Notes under the pieces: generated by a model | The model's database searches: none | What the model was told of the DNA's origin: nothing | Seen by the model: only the letters and a program-made list of their open reading frames with translations | Shown: positions 54,918 to 63,690 of the stretch, piece after piece | How positions within the stretch are numbered: the stretch's first letter is position 1 | Layout: each line of letters starts with the position of its first letter | Made by a program: the position numbers and the translations under genes | DNA from: Chitinophaga sp. HK235 | GTDB lineage: Bacteria; Bacteroidota; Bacteroidia; Chitinophagales; Chitinophagaceae | NCBI RefSeq assembly: GCF_018255755.1 | Contig: NZ_CP073766.1 | Location: forward strand, 4,216,001 to 4,280,000 | Direction: 5' to 3' | DNA length: 64,000 nucleotides

Positions 54918-55472
54918 ATGTCCTTTTCAGAAACAGGTTTACCCGGACTGTTAGTATACGAGCCTAAAGTATTCGGAGATAGTCGCGGATATTTTTTCGA
55001 GAGTTACAACGCTAATACTTTCCGTGATGCCGGCATTGAATACACATTTATCCAGGATAATCAGGCACGTTCTACCTACGGCGTATTAAGGGGTTTGCAT
55101 TATCAGCTGGAACCCTATGCCCAGACCAAACTGGTGAGAGTACTGGAAGGAAAAATCATTGACGCCGTAGTGGACATCCGGAAAGGTTCTCCCACCTATG
55201 GCAAGTCCTTCACGATCGAATTAAGTGCAGAAAACAAACTCCAACTGCTGGTACCCAAAGGGTTTGCCCATGGTTATGCGGTGATCAGCGAAACTGCTGA
55301 GGTGATGTACAAGTGCGACAACTTCTATCATAAAGGCAGTGAAGGTGGGATCATTTATAATGACCCGGACCTGAACATTGACTGGGGCATAGAACTGAAC
55401 AATGCGATCATTTCTGATAAAGACCTGGCATTACCCAGACTGACAGATATTAGCCACAACTTTGTGTTTTAA
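54918..55472 (+). CDS. rfbC: dTDP-4-dehydrorhamnose 3,5-epimerase
   Basis: 184 residues, normal size. Cupin fold with the catalytic His in YGVLRGLHYQ, the VRVLEGKIIDAVVDIRKGSPTYG strand and the FAHGYAVISETAEVMYKCDNFYH segment with the active-site Tyr. It epimerises the rfbB product toward L-rhamnose. 69 bases after rfbB, with a palindromic repeat in the gap. Confidence 0.97.
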   Translation: MSFSETGLPGLLVYEPKVFGDSRGYFFESYNANTFRDAGIEYTFIQDNQARSTYGVLRGLHYQLEPYAQTKLVRVLEGKIIDAVVDIRKGSPTYGKSFTIELSAENKLQLLVPKGFAHGYAVISETAEVMYKCDNFYHKGSEGGIIYNDPDLNIDWGIELNNAIISDKDLALPRLTDISHNFVF

Positions 55473-55487
55473 CAGCTGATTATTGTT

Positions 55488-56354
55488 ATGAAAAATATTC
55501 TTGTTACCGGCGGCCACGGCCAGTTAGGTCAGTCGCTGAAAAAAGCGGCCACCGCTTATCCTCAGTTCAACCTGATATTTCTGGATGCAACTGAACTGGA
55601 TGTTACCGATGCAGATGCTCTGTCTGCCTACTTCAGCGCCAACCAGCCAGATGCCTGTATTAACTGTGCCGCCTATACGGCAGTAGACAAAGCAGAATCC
55701 GAAGAGGAAAAAGCTTTCCTGCTTAATTTCCAGGCAGTGCTGTTACTCGCCGAAATCTGTGCCGAACACCGCACTCAGCTGATCCATATATCCACTGACT
55801 ATGTCTTCAGTGGTAAACAGAATGTTCCCTACCGGGAAGATGATGAAACAGATCCGCAGAGTATCTACGGTTCATCCAAACTGCGTGGAGAAGCTGCCGC
55901 CCTGGGCTATAATCCGGATACCATCGTGGTACGTACTTCCTGGCTGTACTCTGAATATGCGGTCAACTTCCTTAAACGCATGCAGGAACTGATGCGGGAA
56001 AAACAGGAGCTGAGCGTAGTATTCGATCAGACAGGCACCCCCACCTATGCGGGCGACCTGGCTACTGCACTGCTGGACATTCTGCAGTACAAAGCCGGCA
56101 ACCCGGATGCGGCCACCGGCGGCGTATATCACTACAGCAACGAAGGTGTTACCAGCTGGTACGATTTTGCTGTTACCATCAAGGAACTCACCGCGGCCAC
56201 CACTACCATATTACCGGTTACTTCCGACAAATACCAGACAGCCGCTGCAAGGCCTGCCTACAGCGTGTTGAACAAGGAAAAAATCAAAGAAACATTCGGC
56301 ATCCATGTTCCATATTGGAGAGACAGCCTCAACAAATGCCTCAGGCGGATGTAA
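55488..56354 (+). CDS. rfbD: dTDP-4-dehydrorhamnose reductase
   Basis: 288 residues. NAD(P)-binding GGHGQLG (about 8-14), active-site STDYVFSG and YGSSKLRGE (Tyr and Lys), and the VVRTSWLYSEYAVNFLKRM segment typical of RmlD. It reduces the last intermediate to dTDP-L-rhamnose. Last gene of the cluster, followed by a strong terminator. Confidence 0.97.
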   Translation: MKNILVTGGHGQLGQSLKKAATAYPQFNLIFLDATELDVTDADALSAYFSANQPDACINCAAYTAVDKAESEEEKAFLLNFQAVLLLAEICAEHRTQLIHISTDYVFSGKQNVPYREDDETDPQSIYGSSKLRGEAAALGYNPDTIVVRTSWLYSEYAVNFLKRMQELMREKQELSVVFDQTGTPTYAGDLATALLDILQYKAGNPDAATGGVYHYSNEGVTSWYDFAVTIKELTAATTTILPVTSDKYQTAAARPAYSVLNKEKIKETFGIHVPYWRDSLNKCLRRM

Positions 56355-56365
56355 AAAGATATCAT

Positions 56366-56404
56366 AAGAGAAAGGGCCATGCAAGTTGCATGGCCCTTTC
56401 TCTT
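56366..56404. terminator. Bidirectional terminator after rfbD
   Basis: Near-perfect 18-bp stem (56366-56383 with 56387-56404) with a GC-rich core GGGCCATGC and T-rich 3' side, serving rfbD and the convergent TapB-like gene. Confidence 0.9.
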
Positions 56405-57099
56405 TATTTCTTAAATCCCGTAATCAGCGTCCCTCCTGCCTCCTTGCCATCCATATATGACAATGTCTTCACTACCCCAAATCCCGGAGCAAACCACTCC
56501 ACAGCATTGAGTTTCATGGGTACACCGGTGCCCATCATCTGCATTTTAAAAGCCAGGTCGTAGGAGATTTTATAGCAGTCCCAGCTACCGGCCGGTGTGG
56601 TGATTTTTTCCTTGCCTGCCACTTTGCGGTTGGTAATAGCATAATTAACACTGACATCCATTCCGCTGACATTACCTGCCATTTCAAATGCACCGCCTTT
56701 CAACTCCTGCCCGATGTGCATACTGGCCGGATAATCCAGGAAGGCGTTGGTTGTTTTGGCTTCCATCTTCAGGTCTTTCAACTGGGACATGGAAGGCATG
56801 CCCACTTTCATGTCTACGGCCACCCCGTCGCCACTGCATTTGAAGCGGCCTTCACTGGTGGTGAGCATCCTGTTGCTTTTATCGTATATGGTGGCAGTAA
56901 AATCAGAAACAGTACCAGTAGCCTCTTTATGCACATTGCTTACTTTGTAGATCGTTTTTCCACTGGCAGTGCCTTTAGCATCATATACGGTCATTTCCAC
57001 CTCCGCATTGTTCAGCAGATAGTAATACCCGGCACAGTCCTGTGCCCATGATGAGGCGGCCATCAGCAATGCCGCCATCAGAAACAATAGTTTTCTCAT
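56404..57099 (-). CDS. Secreted TapB/DUF3108-like protein
   Basis: 231 residues with a clear signal peptide (cleavage near SSWAQD). The mature part is beta-rich, with VTDFTAT-like strands, the WDCYKISYDL segment and WFAPGFGVVKTLSY near the C terminus, a pattern I associate with DUF3108-like/TapB family Bacteroidota exported proteins. Their function is not known. Convergent with rfbD; 170 bases of spacer to tyrS. Confidence 0.7.
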   Translation of the reverse strand: MRKLLFLMAALLMAASSWAQDCAGYYYLLNNAEVEMTVYDAKGTASGKTIYKVSNVHKEATGTVSDFTATIYDKSNRMLTTSEGRFKCSGDGVAVDMKVGMPSMSQLKDLKMEAKTTNAFLDYPASMHIGQELKGGAFEMAGNVSGMDVSVNYAITNRKVAGKEKITTPAGSWDCYKISYDLAFKMQMMGTGVPMKLNAVEWFAPGFGVVKTLSYMDGKEAGGTLITGFKK

Positions 57100-57242
57100 A
57101 ATAAATTAGGTTTGGAGGTAATGTATAACCTAGTGAATAAACCGTACTGTCATCCGCTGGCAGTGAGTCAGATTTAAAAATACAGCATTTCTGCAACGCA
57201 CCGAAAAATCAGCTTCTCTCCCCCTGTTCAGACAATTTTGTG

Positions 57243-57250
57243 TAGGTTTG
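57243..57250 (+). promoter_or_regulatory. -7 element for tyrS
   Basis: TAGGTTTG, a perfect TAnnTTTG, 19 bases before the tyrS ATG. No clear -33 box. Confidence 0.45.
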
Positions 57251-57269
57251 CAAAAATTGTTATTGAATC

Positions 57270-58550
57270 ATGAATCTGATAGAAGAACTACGCTGGCGGG
57301 GTATGCTACAGGATATGATGCCTGGCACTGAAGAGCAACTGCAAAAGGAAATGACCACTGCTTATATTGGTTTTGACCCTACTGCAGAATCGCTGCACAT
57401 CGGTAGCCTCGTACCTATCCTGCTGCTGGTGCATCTGCAAAAGGCAGGACACAAACCTCTGGCGTTGGTAGGCGGTGCTACCGGTATGGTAGGCGACCCC
57501 TCTTTCAAGGCAGAAGAAAGGAAAATGCTCGATGACGAAACCCTTCAGCGCAACGTAAACGGTATCCGTAAACAGCTGGAACGCTTCCTCGACTTCGATC
57601 CTGCCAAACCTAATGCGGCGGAAATGGTGAATAACTACGACTGGTTTCAACACATTTCCTTCCTCGACTTTATCCGCGATACGGGTAAACACATCACCGT
57701 CAACTATATGATGGCCAAAGATTCCGTGAAAAAAAGAATCGAAGGCGACAACGGGATGTCTTTCACTGAATTCACTTATCAACTCATACAAGGACACGAT
57801 TTCTATCATCTGTATACCAACAAAAACTGTAAACTGCAGATGGGTGGCTCCGACCAGTGGGGCAATATCGTGACCGGTACAGAACTGATCCGCCGTAAGG
57901 CACAGGGACAGGCTTTTGCCTTCACCTGCCCGCTGATCAAAAAAGCAGATGGTACCAAATTCGGTAAAACAGAACAGGGCACCGTTTGGCTCGACCCAAC
58001 ACGTACTTCCCCCTACGCTTTTTACCAGTTCTGGCTTGGCACTACAGACGTAGACGCAGAAAGTTATATCAAAATATTCACCTTCCTCGAACAGGCAGAA
58101 GTAGATGCCATGATCGAAGAACACAAACAAGACCCGGGAAAACGTCTGTTACAGAAACGACTGGCACAGGAAGTGACTACTTTCATTCACGGGGAAGACA
58201 ACTACAAATTTGCGGTAGAAGCGTCTTCTATTCTTTTTAATAAAGACACCGCCCAGATACTGCTTGCCCTGTCTGAAGAAGACCTCGTGGAAGTAATGGC
58301 AGGTGTACCTCAGCATGAGATTCCCAAAACCGATCTGGAAGCAGGTAAGGATATCGTAAGTTTCCTCGCTGAAACCGGTATCTTCCCAAGCAAGGGTGAA
58401 GCCCGCAAAACCGTACAGGGTGGCGGTGTAAGCGTTAACAAAGTGAAAGTGCCTGGTATAGACATGATTATCGACAACAGCTCTCTCCTCCGGGATAAAT
58501 ATATCCTGTTGCAGAAAGGAAAAAACTATTTCCTCGTAAAAGCTGTTTAA
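57270..58550 (+). CDS. tyrS: Tyrosyl-tRNA synthetase
   Basis: 426 residues. Class I signatures: HIGS (43-46, HIGH equivalent) and KFGKT (KMSKS equivalent) after KKADGT, with the tyrosine-pocket segments AYIGFDPTAESLHIG and YQLIQGHDFYHLY. The C-terminal S4 RNA-binding domain (about 350-426, IFPSKGEARKTVQGGGVSVNK) is complete. It charges tRNA-Tyr. Monocistronic, ending in a strong terminator. Confidence 0.97.
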   Translation: MNLIEELRWRGMLQDMMPGTEEQLQKEMTTAYIGFDPTAESLHIGSLVPILLLVHLQKAGHKPLALVGGATGMVGDPSFKAEERKMLDDETLQRNVNGIRKQLERFLDFDPAKPNAAEMVNNYDWFQHISFLDFIRDTGKHITVNYMMAKDSVKKRIEGDNGMSFTEFTYQLIQGHDFYHLYTNKNCKLQMGGSDQWGNIVTGTELIRRKAQGQAFAFTCPLIKKADGTKFGKTEQGTVWLDPTRTSPYAFYQFWLGTTDVDAESYIKIFTFLEQAEVDAMIEEHKQDPGKRLLQKRLAQEVTTFIHGEDNYKFAVEASSILFNKDTAQILLALSEEDLVEVMAGVPQHEIPKTDLEAGKDIVSFLAETGIFPSKGEARKTVQGGGVSVNKVKVPGIDMIIDNSSLLRDKYILLQKGKNYFLVKAV

Positions 58551-58565
58551 AACAACTTATCATAA

Positions 58566-58609
58566 AAGCAGAAAGCCCCGGACATCAGCATGTCCGGGGC
58601 TTTCTGCTT
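58566..58609. terminator. Bidirectional terminator after tyrS
   Basis: Perfect 20-bp stem (58566-58585 with 58590-58609) with a 4-base loop, between tyrS and the convergent amidohydrolase-like gene. Confidence 0.92.
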
Positions 58610-58621
58610 AATATACAACCA

Positions 58622-59917
58622 CTATTTGATGTTGTACTTCTTCTGGTATTTTTCATACAGCTGATGCTGTTTGTTATCCAGGTTGATTTCCCTGCCCTGG
58701 ATATAAGCGCGGGTGATGATACTGGACTTCATATCCAGCATATCGCCGGCACTCACCGCAATATTGGCATCCTTGCCAGTTTCGAGAGTACCGGTGATTT
58801 TATCGATTCCCAGTATTTTGGCGGCATTCAGCGTAACAGCAGACAAGGCTTCTTCCCTGCTCAGTCCGAAAGTGCTGGCAGTACCGGCTTCGAAGCCCAG
58901 GTTGCGCTGCTGCCAGAAACCTTCGTTGCTCAGACAGTACAACACACCTGCTTTCTGCAGCTGTGCAGCGGTTTTATAAGGCTGGTCGATATCATCGTCC
59001 TGCATCAGAGGCAGACTATGCGGCTGTGTAAGCACTACAGCGATGTTGTTTTGTTTCAACAGGTCTGCAATCTGCCAGGAGTCTGCTCCGCCAACAATCA
59101 CCACTTCTACATTAAACTCCTTCGCAAAATCAATCGCCAGCAGCATCTCCCTTACCAGTTCACAGTGGATGAACAGTTTCTGTTCTCTGTTGAACAGCTT
59201 ACGCATGGCCTCATAACGGAGATTAGTGGCTGTATGTTTGTTTTCCTGCTGATAAGCTTTTGCTTCGCGGAAAAACATACGCACTTTTTCAATCTGCTCC
59301 AGACCTTCTTTTACCGGATCTCTGGGCTGAGGACCGCGGAAACCACGTCCAGAGCCGACATTTACCAGACGAGGCATATAAAAGTGTACGCCGTTATCTG
59401 TTTTGTAGGCGGCATCTTCCCAGTTCCAGGCATCGAGTTGCACAACGGAAGAAGTACCACTTATAAGACCTCCTTCAGGTGTCACCTGGGCCAGCAGGAT
59501 ACCGTTGGACCGCAGGGTGTTGATCACTTTGGAATCTGTATTGTAAGAGATGATGGAACGGATGGAAGGATTGATTTCACCCACTTCCCTGGCATCGATG
59601 GTGGCACGTACGCTTTCAAATTCCACCAGGCCTAGTTTGGTTTCCGGGGCGATGATACCCGGATAAACATGTTGCCCTTTCATGTCCAGCACAGTGGCGT
59701 CGCTGGCTGCAGCAGGCACGCTGGCGCCTACCGCCGTGATTTTACCTTTGGCAAAAGCAATCGTGCCGTTTTCGATAACCTGACCGTTACCCACATGGAT
59801 CACGGCGTTGGTAAGATATACCGGCTTGTCCTGCGGGCCTGCCGGGGAGATGGTCTCCTGTGCATAGGCAGTTTGTGCGCCAATAGCCAGGGCCAGTAGA
59901 TATATGCTTTTTTTCAT
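58622..59917 (-). CDS. Secreted amidohydrolase-family protein with degenerate metal site
   Basis: 431 residues with a signal peptide (cleavage near TAYAQE). Amidohydrolase composite layout: N-terminal beta part with LTNAVIHVGNGQVIENG, TIM-barrel body and C-terminal LTLNAAKILGIDKITGTLETGKDANIAV. The canonical H-x-H after the first strand is replaced (PGIIAPETKLG), though a later His (LFIHCE) remains. It may have lost metal catalysis or use fewer ligands. It lies 12 bases after the larger amidohydrolase and resembles that protein's N-terminal half, so the two may work together. Confidence 0.8.
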   Translation of the reverse strand: MKKSIYLLALAIGAQTAYAQETISPAGPQDKPVYLTNAVIHVGNGQVIENGTIAFAKGKITAVGASVPAAASDATVLDMKGQHVYPGIIAPETKLGLVEFESVRATIDAREVGEINPSIRSIISYNTDSKVINTLRSNGILLAQVTPEGGLISGTSSVVQLDAWNWEDAAYKTDNGVHFYMPRLVNVGSGRGFRGPQPRDPVKEGLEQIEKVRMFFREAKAYQQENKHTATNLRYEAMRKLFNREQKLFIHCELVREMLLAIDFAKEFNVEVVIVGGADSWQIADLLKQNNIAVVLTQPHSLPLMQDDDIDQPYKTAAQLQKAGVLYCLSNEGFWQQRNLGFEAGTASTFGLSREEALSAVTLNAAKILGIDKITGTLETGKDANIAVSAGDMLDMKSSIITRAYIQGREINLDNKQHQLYEKYQKKYNIK

Positions 59918-59929
59918 GATTTTATTTTT

Positions 59930-62900
59930 TTAGAACCCAGCACCTGTTGTTAATCCCAGACCTTCCTGGTGGCCACCCTGCAGGTCTTCGCAATGGTACA
60001 TTTCATCCGGTGCAAAAGAAGCCTTCTGCATAGGAGTGCCTTTTTTCTTTTCGCCCAGCAGTTTCTGTGTCAGTCTGTTGCGTTCTGCCGCAATACGCTG
60101 ACGCAGCTGCAGATCGTAATCGCGGTCAAATTCCACGATACCGTCTACAATGGTTTTTTCTGCTTTAGCGTAGATGCTCAGCGGATGGTCGCTCCACAGT
60201 ACCAGATCGGCATCCTTACCTACTTTGATGCTGCCTGTACGGCTGTCTACATGCAACAGCTTCGCAGGGTTGAGCGTTACCATTTTCAGGGCCTCTTCTT
60301 CAGGTACACCGCCGTACTTCACGATTTTGCCGGCTTCCTGGTTAAGACGACGTGCCATCTCCGCATCGTCGGAGTTGATGGCGGTCACCACACCTACCTT
60401 ATGCATGATGGCTGCATTATACGGGATGGCGTCCTGTACTTCCATTTTGTACGCCCACCAGTCAGCGAAGGTACCAGCACCGGCGCCATGTGCTTTCATT
60501 TTATCAGCCACCTTGTAGCCTTCCAGAATATGAGTGAAGGTATTTACGCGGAAGTGGAAGCTGTCTGCCACATGCATCAGCATGTTGATTTCGCTCTGCA
60601 CATAAGAGTGGCAGGTGATGAAACGTTTGGCGTTAAGAATTTCCGCCAGCGCGTCCAGTTCCAGATCACGACGTTTGCCGGGACCTTGTTTTTCATAGTC
60701 ACGGGCACGGGTAAACGCATCTACATATACTTGCTCTACCCCCATCCTGGTCTGCGGGAAACGAACGGTGTTACGATCCCCCCAGTTGGACTGCTTCACG
60801 TTTTCACCCAGGGCAAATTTGATGAAAGGATCCCATCCAGTTACTTTTAATTCTTCTGCATTCTGGCCCCAGCGCAGTTTGATGAGCTGTGACTGTCCGC
60901 CGATCGGGTTGGCACTGCCATGCAATAGATGAGAGGCAGTAACACCACCGCTCAGCTGACGGTAGATATTCACATCATCCGGATTCAGTACATCACCGAT
61001 ACGTACCTCTGCGGTCACCGCCTGAGAGCCTTCATTGACACCGTTGGAAATAGCGATATGAGAGTGTTCATCGATGATACCGGCAGAGAGGTGTTTGCCG
61101 GTACCGTCAATCACGCGGGCATTGCCAGCAGCCAGGTTTTTACCTATCTGAGCGATCTTGCCGTTGCGTACCAGCACGTCGGTATTTTCCAGCCTGCCTT
61201 CTTTTTCGTTGGTCCAGACAGTTGCGTTTTTAATGAGGATGTCTTGTTGCTGTGGCAGTTTATCCCAGCCATATCCACTGAATGGATAATACATAGGGCC
61301 CATATCCACTGCTGCTTTTTTCTTTGCAGAATCAGCTTTGGCAGGTGCAGTGCCGGCGAATACAGCATTCCATCTGATGGCGCTACCCGCGGTATCAATG
61401 CCTGTACCGGACCAGCCGTTATCGCTGATCAGACCACTCAACCGGATGTTGTTGCGGGCATTTTTTGCCAGCGGCAGCGAAAGGGTCACCAGCTTATTGT
61501 TGATGTCGATGCGGCCGGCAACGGTGTCTTTCTGCAATACAGCCACTGCAGGCGCTGCAGGTGTACCTTTTATTTCTATTTTAATGCTGTTGCCAGGTGT
61601 CAGGTTAATTGTATAAACACCGCGGATATCGTTCCAGGCGTCTGACTTGATCAGGTAACGATTGCCCTGCACCCAGTTTTGCAGCAGCACCGTATTTTCA
61701 TTGAACACCGGTCCGGAAGTGATGAGGAAGTTGGCCAGTTTGCCTGCTTCCAGGCTTCCCACTTTATCATAAACTTTTAAAGTAGTGGCAGGTGTTTTGG
61801 TGAGGGCTTCCAGTGCTTTCTGTTCACTCAGGCCATACTCGATGGCTTTGCGTACGCTGCCCAGGAAAGACTTCACATCTTTCAGGTCAGCGGCAGTCAG
61901 ACAGAAAGGGATATTCGCTTTTTCAAAAGCGGCGGGCTGTGAAGGGGCCATTTCCCAGTGTTTCATATCGGTGAGTGACACAAAACGGGCATCGTTGGGA
62001 TCTTCCATATCGATGGCTCCCGGGAAATTGAGCGGCAGGATAAAAGTGGCTTTGGTAGCGGCTATTTCAGGCATACGCTGATATTCGTTGCCACCGGCTT
62101 TGATGATATACTGGACTCCGAATTCATCGCCGATTTTGTCGGCACGGAGGGCATCCCATTTATCTTTTACCTCGAAGATGGAGGGCAGCTGCTGATTGGC
62201 ATTCCAGGCCTGCAGACTGAGGTTAACCCCTTCTTTAGCCGGCTGGGATTTATACCACTGTGCGTCAAGATAAGTCTGGCGCAGCAGGGCGATATAACCC
62301 ATCTGTGAGCTGGGGTAGTTCTGGGTAGAACTGCCTTTATCAAAAGAATAGCCGGCTGCTATTTTTTCTTTGATGATCACTTTGTTTTCCTTGCCATTGG
62401 CGAGGGTCACCAGCGTAGCGGTACCACGGGCCACACCGTCTGTTGGCTGCGATACCACTGTACCAAAGCCCGCCTCGCGGAGGGTAGCTGCTTTAGTTTC
62501 ATCAACAGCAAAGAGGTCTACTGCATTGATTTCACTTCTGATAGCCTGGTTCCAGCCATAGGCGCCTTTGGTATTGGAAAGAAATTGTGGTGCTGCATTC
62601 CAGGAGCCGCCGGTGCGTTTAATTTCAGCCTGGCCATAGCTGCTGAAAATGTCTACAAAGGAAGGATAGATGTACTTTCCTTTACAGTCCACTACCACCG
62701 CATCTTTAGGGATTACGGCGGCGGGGCCGGCATCCACAATTCTGCCATCACGTACCACCAGTGTGGCGTTGCTCAGGGTAGTCTGTGCATCTTTAATGAT
62801 GGTGGCATGGGTAAATGCATAACAACCATCTTTAGGGTCCGCAATTCCATTAACAGGATAGGTTTCCTGTGCATGGGCATAGGAGCCAGCCAGCAGTAAC

Positions 62901-62995
62901 GAGAACACCAGCAGCTTGCTGCGGTGCCGGTTCAGGGCATAGGCGACGCCACGGGATAGCAAAGCCCTCCCGGGTTTCTCAAAAGCTCTTTTCAT
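59930..62995 (-). CDS. Large secreted protein with two tandem amidohydrolase domains
   Basis: 1021 residues from the ATG giving MKRAFEKPGR (the frame to 63076 adds an unlikely leader). Signal peptide near 30-43. Domain 1 (about 48-440) is an amidohydrolase shell whose H-x-H position reads FVDIFSSYG (113-121), so it is degenerate. Domain 2 (about 585-980) is intact: H-S-H at 644-646 in IIDEHSHIA, further His in ITCHSYVQ and FTHILEG, and the Asp in NSDDAEM. The enzyme should hydrolyse an amide or cyclic amide in the periplasm; related Bacteroidota proteins are annotated imidazolonepropionase-like or prolidase-like, but the substrate is unknown. Confidence 0.85.
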   Translation of the reverse strand: MKRAFEKPGRALLSRGVAYALNRHRSKLLVFSLLLAGSYAHAQETYPVNGIADPKDGCYAFTHATIIKDAQTTLSNATLVVRDGRIVDAGPAAVIPKDAVVVDCKGKYIYPSFVDIFSSYGQAEIKRTGGSWNAAPQFLSNTKGAYGWNQAIRSEINAVDLFAVDETKAATLREAGFGTVVSQPTDGVARGTATLVTLANGKENKVIIKEKIAAGYSFDKGSSTQNYPSSQMGYIALLRQTYLDAQWYKSQPAKEGVNLSLQAWNANQQLPSIFEVKDKWDALRADKIGDEFGVQYIIKAGGNEYQRMPEIAATKATFILPLNFPGAIDMEDPNDARFVSLTDMKHWEMAPSQPAAFEKANIPFCLTAADLKDVKSFLGSVRKAIEYGLSEQKALEALTKTPATTLKVYDKVGSLEAGKLANFLITSGPVFNENTVLLQNWVQGNRYLIKSDAWNDIRGVYTINLTPGNSIKIEIKGTPAAPAVAVLQKDTVAGRIDINNKLVTLSLPLAKNARNNIRLSGLISDNGWSGTGIDTAGSAIRWNAVFAGTAPAKADSAKKKAAVDMGPMYYPFSGYGWDKLPQQQDILIKNATVWTNEKEGRLENTDVLVRNGKIAQIGKNLAAGNARVIDGTGKHLSAGIIDEHSHIAISNGVNEGSQAVTAEVRIGDVLNPDDVNIYRQLSGGVTASHLLHGSANPIGGQSQLIKLRWGQNAEELKVTGWDPFIKFALGENVKQSNWGDRNTVRFPQTRMGVEQVYVDAFTRARDYEKQGPGKRRDLELDALAEILNAKRFITCHSYVQSEINMLMHVADSFHFRVNTFTHILEGYKVADKMKAHGAGAGTFADWWAYKMEVQDAIPYNAAIMHKVGVVTAINSDDAEMARRLNQEAGKIVKYGGVPEEEALKMVTLNPAKLLHVDSRTGSIKVGKDADLVLWSDHPLSIYAKAEKTIVDGIVEFDRDYDLQLRQRIAAERNRLTQKLLGEKKKGTPMQKASFAPDEMYHCEDLQGGHQEGLGLTTGAGF

Positions 62996-63199
62996 GTACA
63001 ACAGTTTTTTCGATTTAGATTCAGTTGCTCGGCTTAAATGTAATAAATGATTAGTCGGGGAGATAGCAAATAGCACTTTTTTTTATGAGTGGTAGCGGTT
63101 CCGGGGCCGAATAAGTTTTTGCATTAACACGAAAAAGGGATAATTTGAAAAGGGTTTACCCATTAAGTTTGTCTAAATTTGATATAATACTTGCTGACT

Positions 63200-63631
63200 A
63201 TGAAGATATTCTCACTCTATACGGCACTTTTGTTGTGTTGCCTCCTGGGAGGCTTCCAGCTGACCACTGCTGCGCAAACCAAAGACAGCACCTCTCTGGG
63301 AGGCCGGTGGGGAGTGGAAGGCAGAGCAGACAAAATCAGTGATAAGATATCCAAACAGGTAGGCCTCAACAGAGATCAATATCAGAAGATCTATGCCATC
63401 AATGAAGACATTATCCGACGCATTGATGTGATCCATACCAATAAAGAACTTCCTAAAAAAGAGCGGATGCAGCAACTGAAAGCCCTGGACTCTGAACGCA
63501 GCCAGCGGTTTAAAGACGTGCTCACTGCTACCCAGTATAAAAGATGGAATGACTGGGAGATGCGCAAAAAAGAGCATCTCGAAGCCAAGATGGAGAAAAA
63601 AAGGCAGCGTAAACAAGCTGCCCGTGAATAG
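63200..63631 (+). CDS. Small exported basic helical protein
   Basis: 143 residues from the ATG giving MKIFSLYTALLL (a TTG three codons earlier is less likely). Signal peptide cleaved near TTAAQT, then a helical, highly charged body: KISKQVGLNRDQYQKIYAINEDIIRRIDVIH and a Lys/Arg-rich end. The spacing of the helices and the LNRDQYQKI / TATQYKRWNDWE patterns recall small periplasmic Spy/CpxP-like proteins, but no LTxxQ motif is clear. Function unknown. Confidence 0.7.
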   Translation: MKIFSLYTALLLCCLLGGFQLTTAAQTKDSTSLGGRWGVEGRADKISDKISKQVGLNRDQYQKIYAINEDIIRRIDVIHTNKELPKKERMQQLKALDSERSQRFKDVLTATQYKRWNDWEMRKKEHLEAKMEKKRQRKQAARE

Positions 63632-63690
63632 CGATACAACAAAATCGTTGTTATACTGTTATTCATTGTCCATCATCCCAAAAAACCAAC

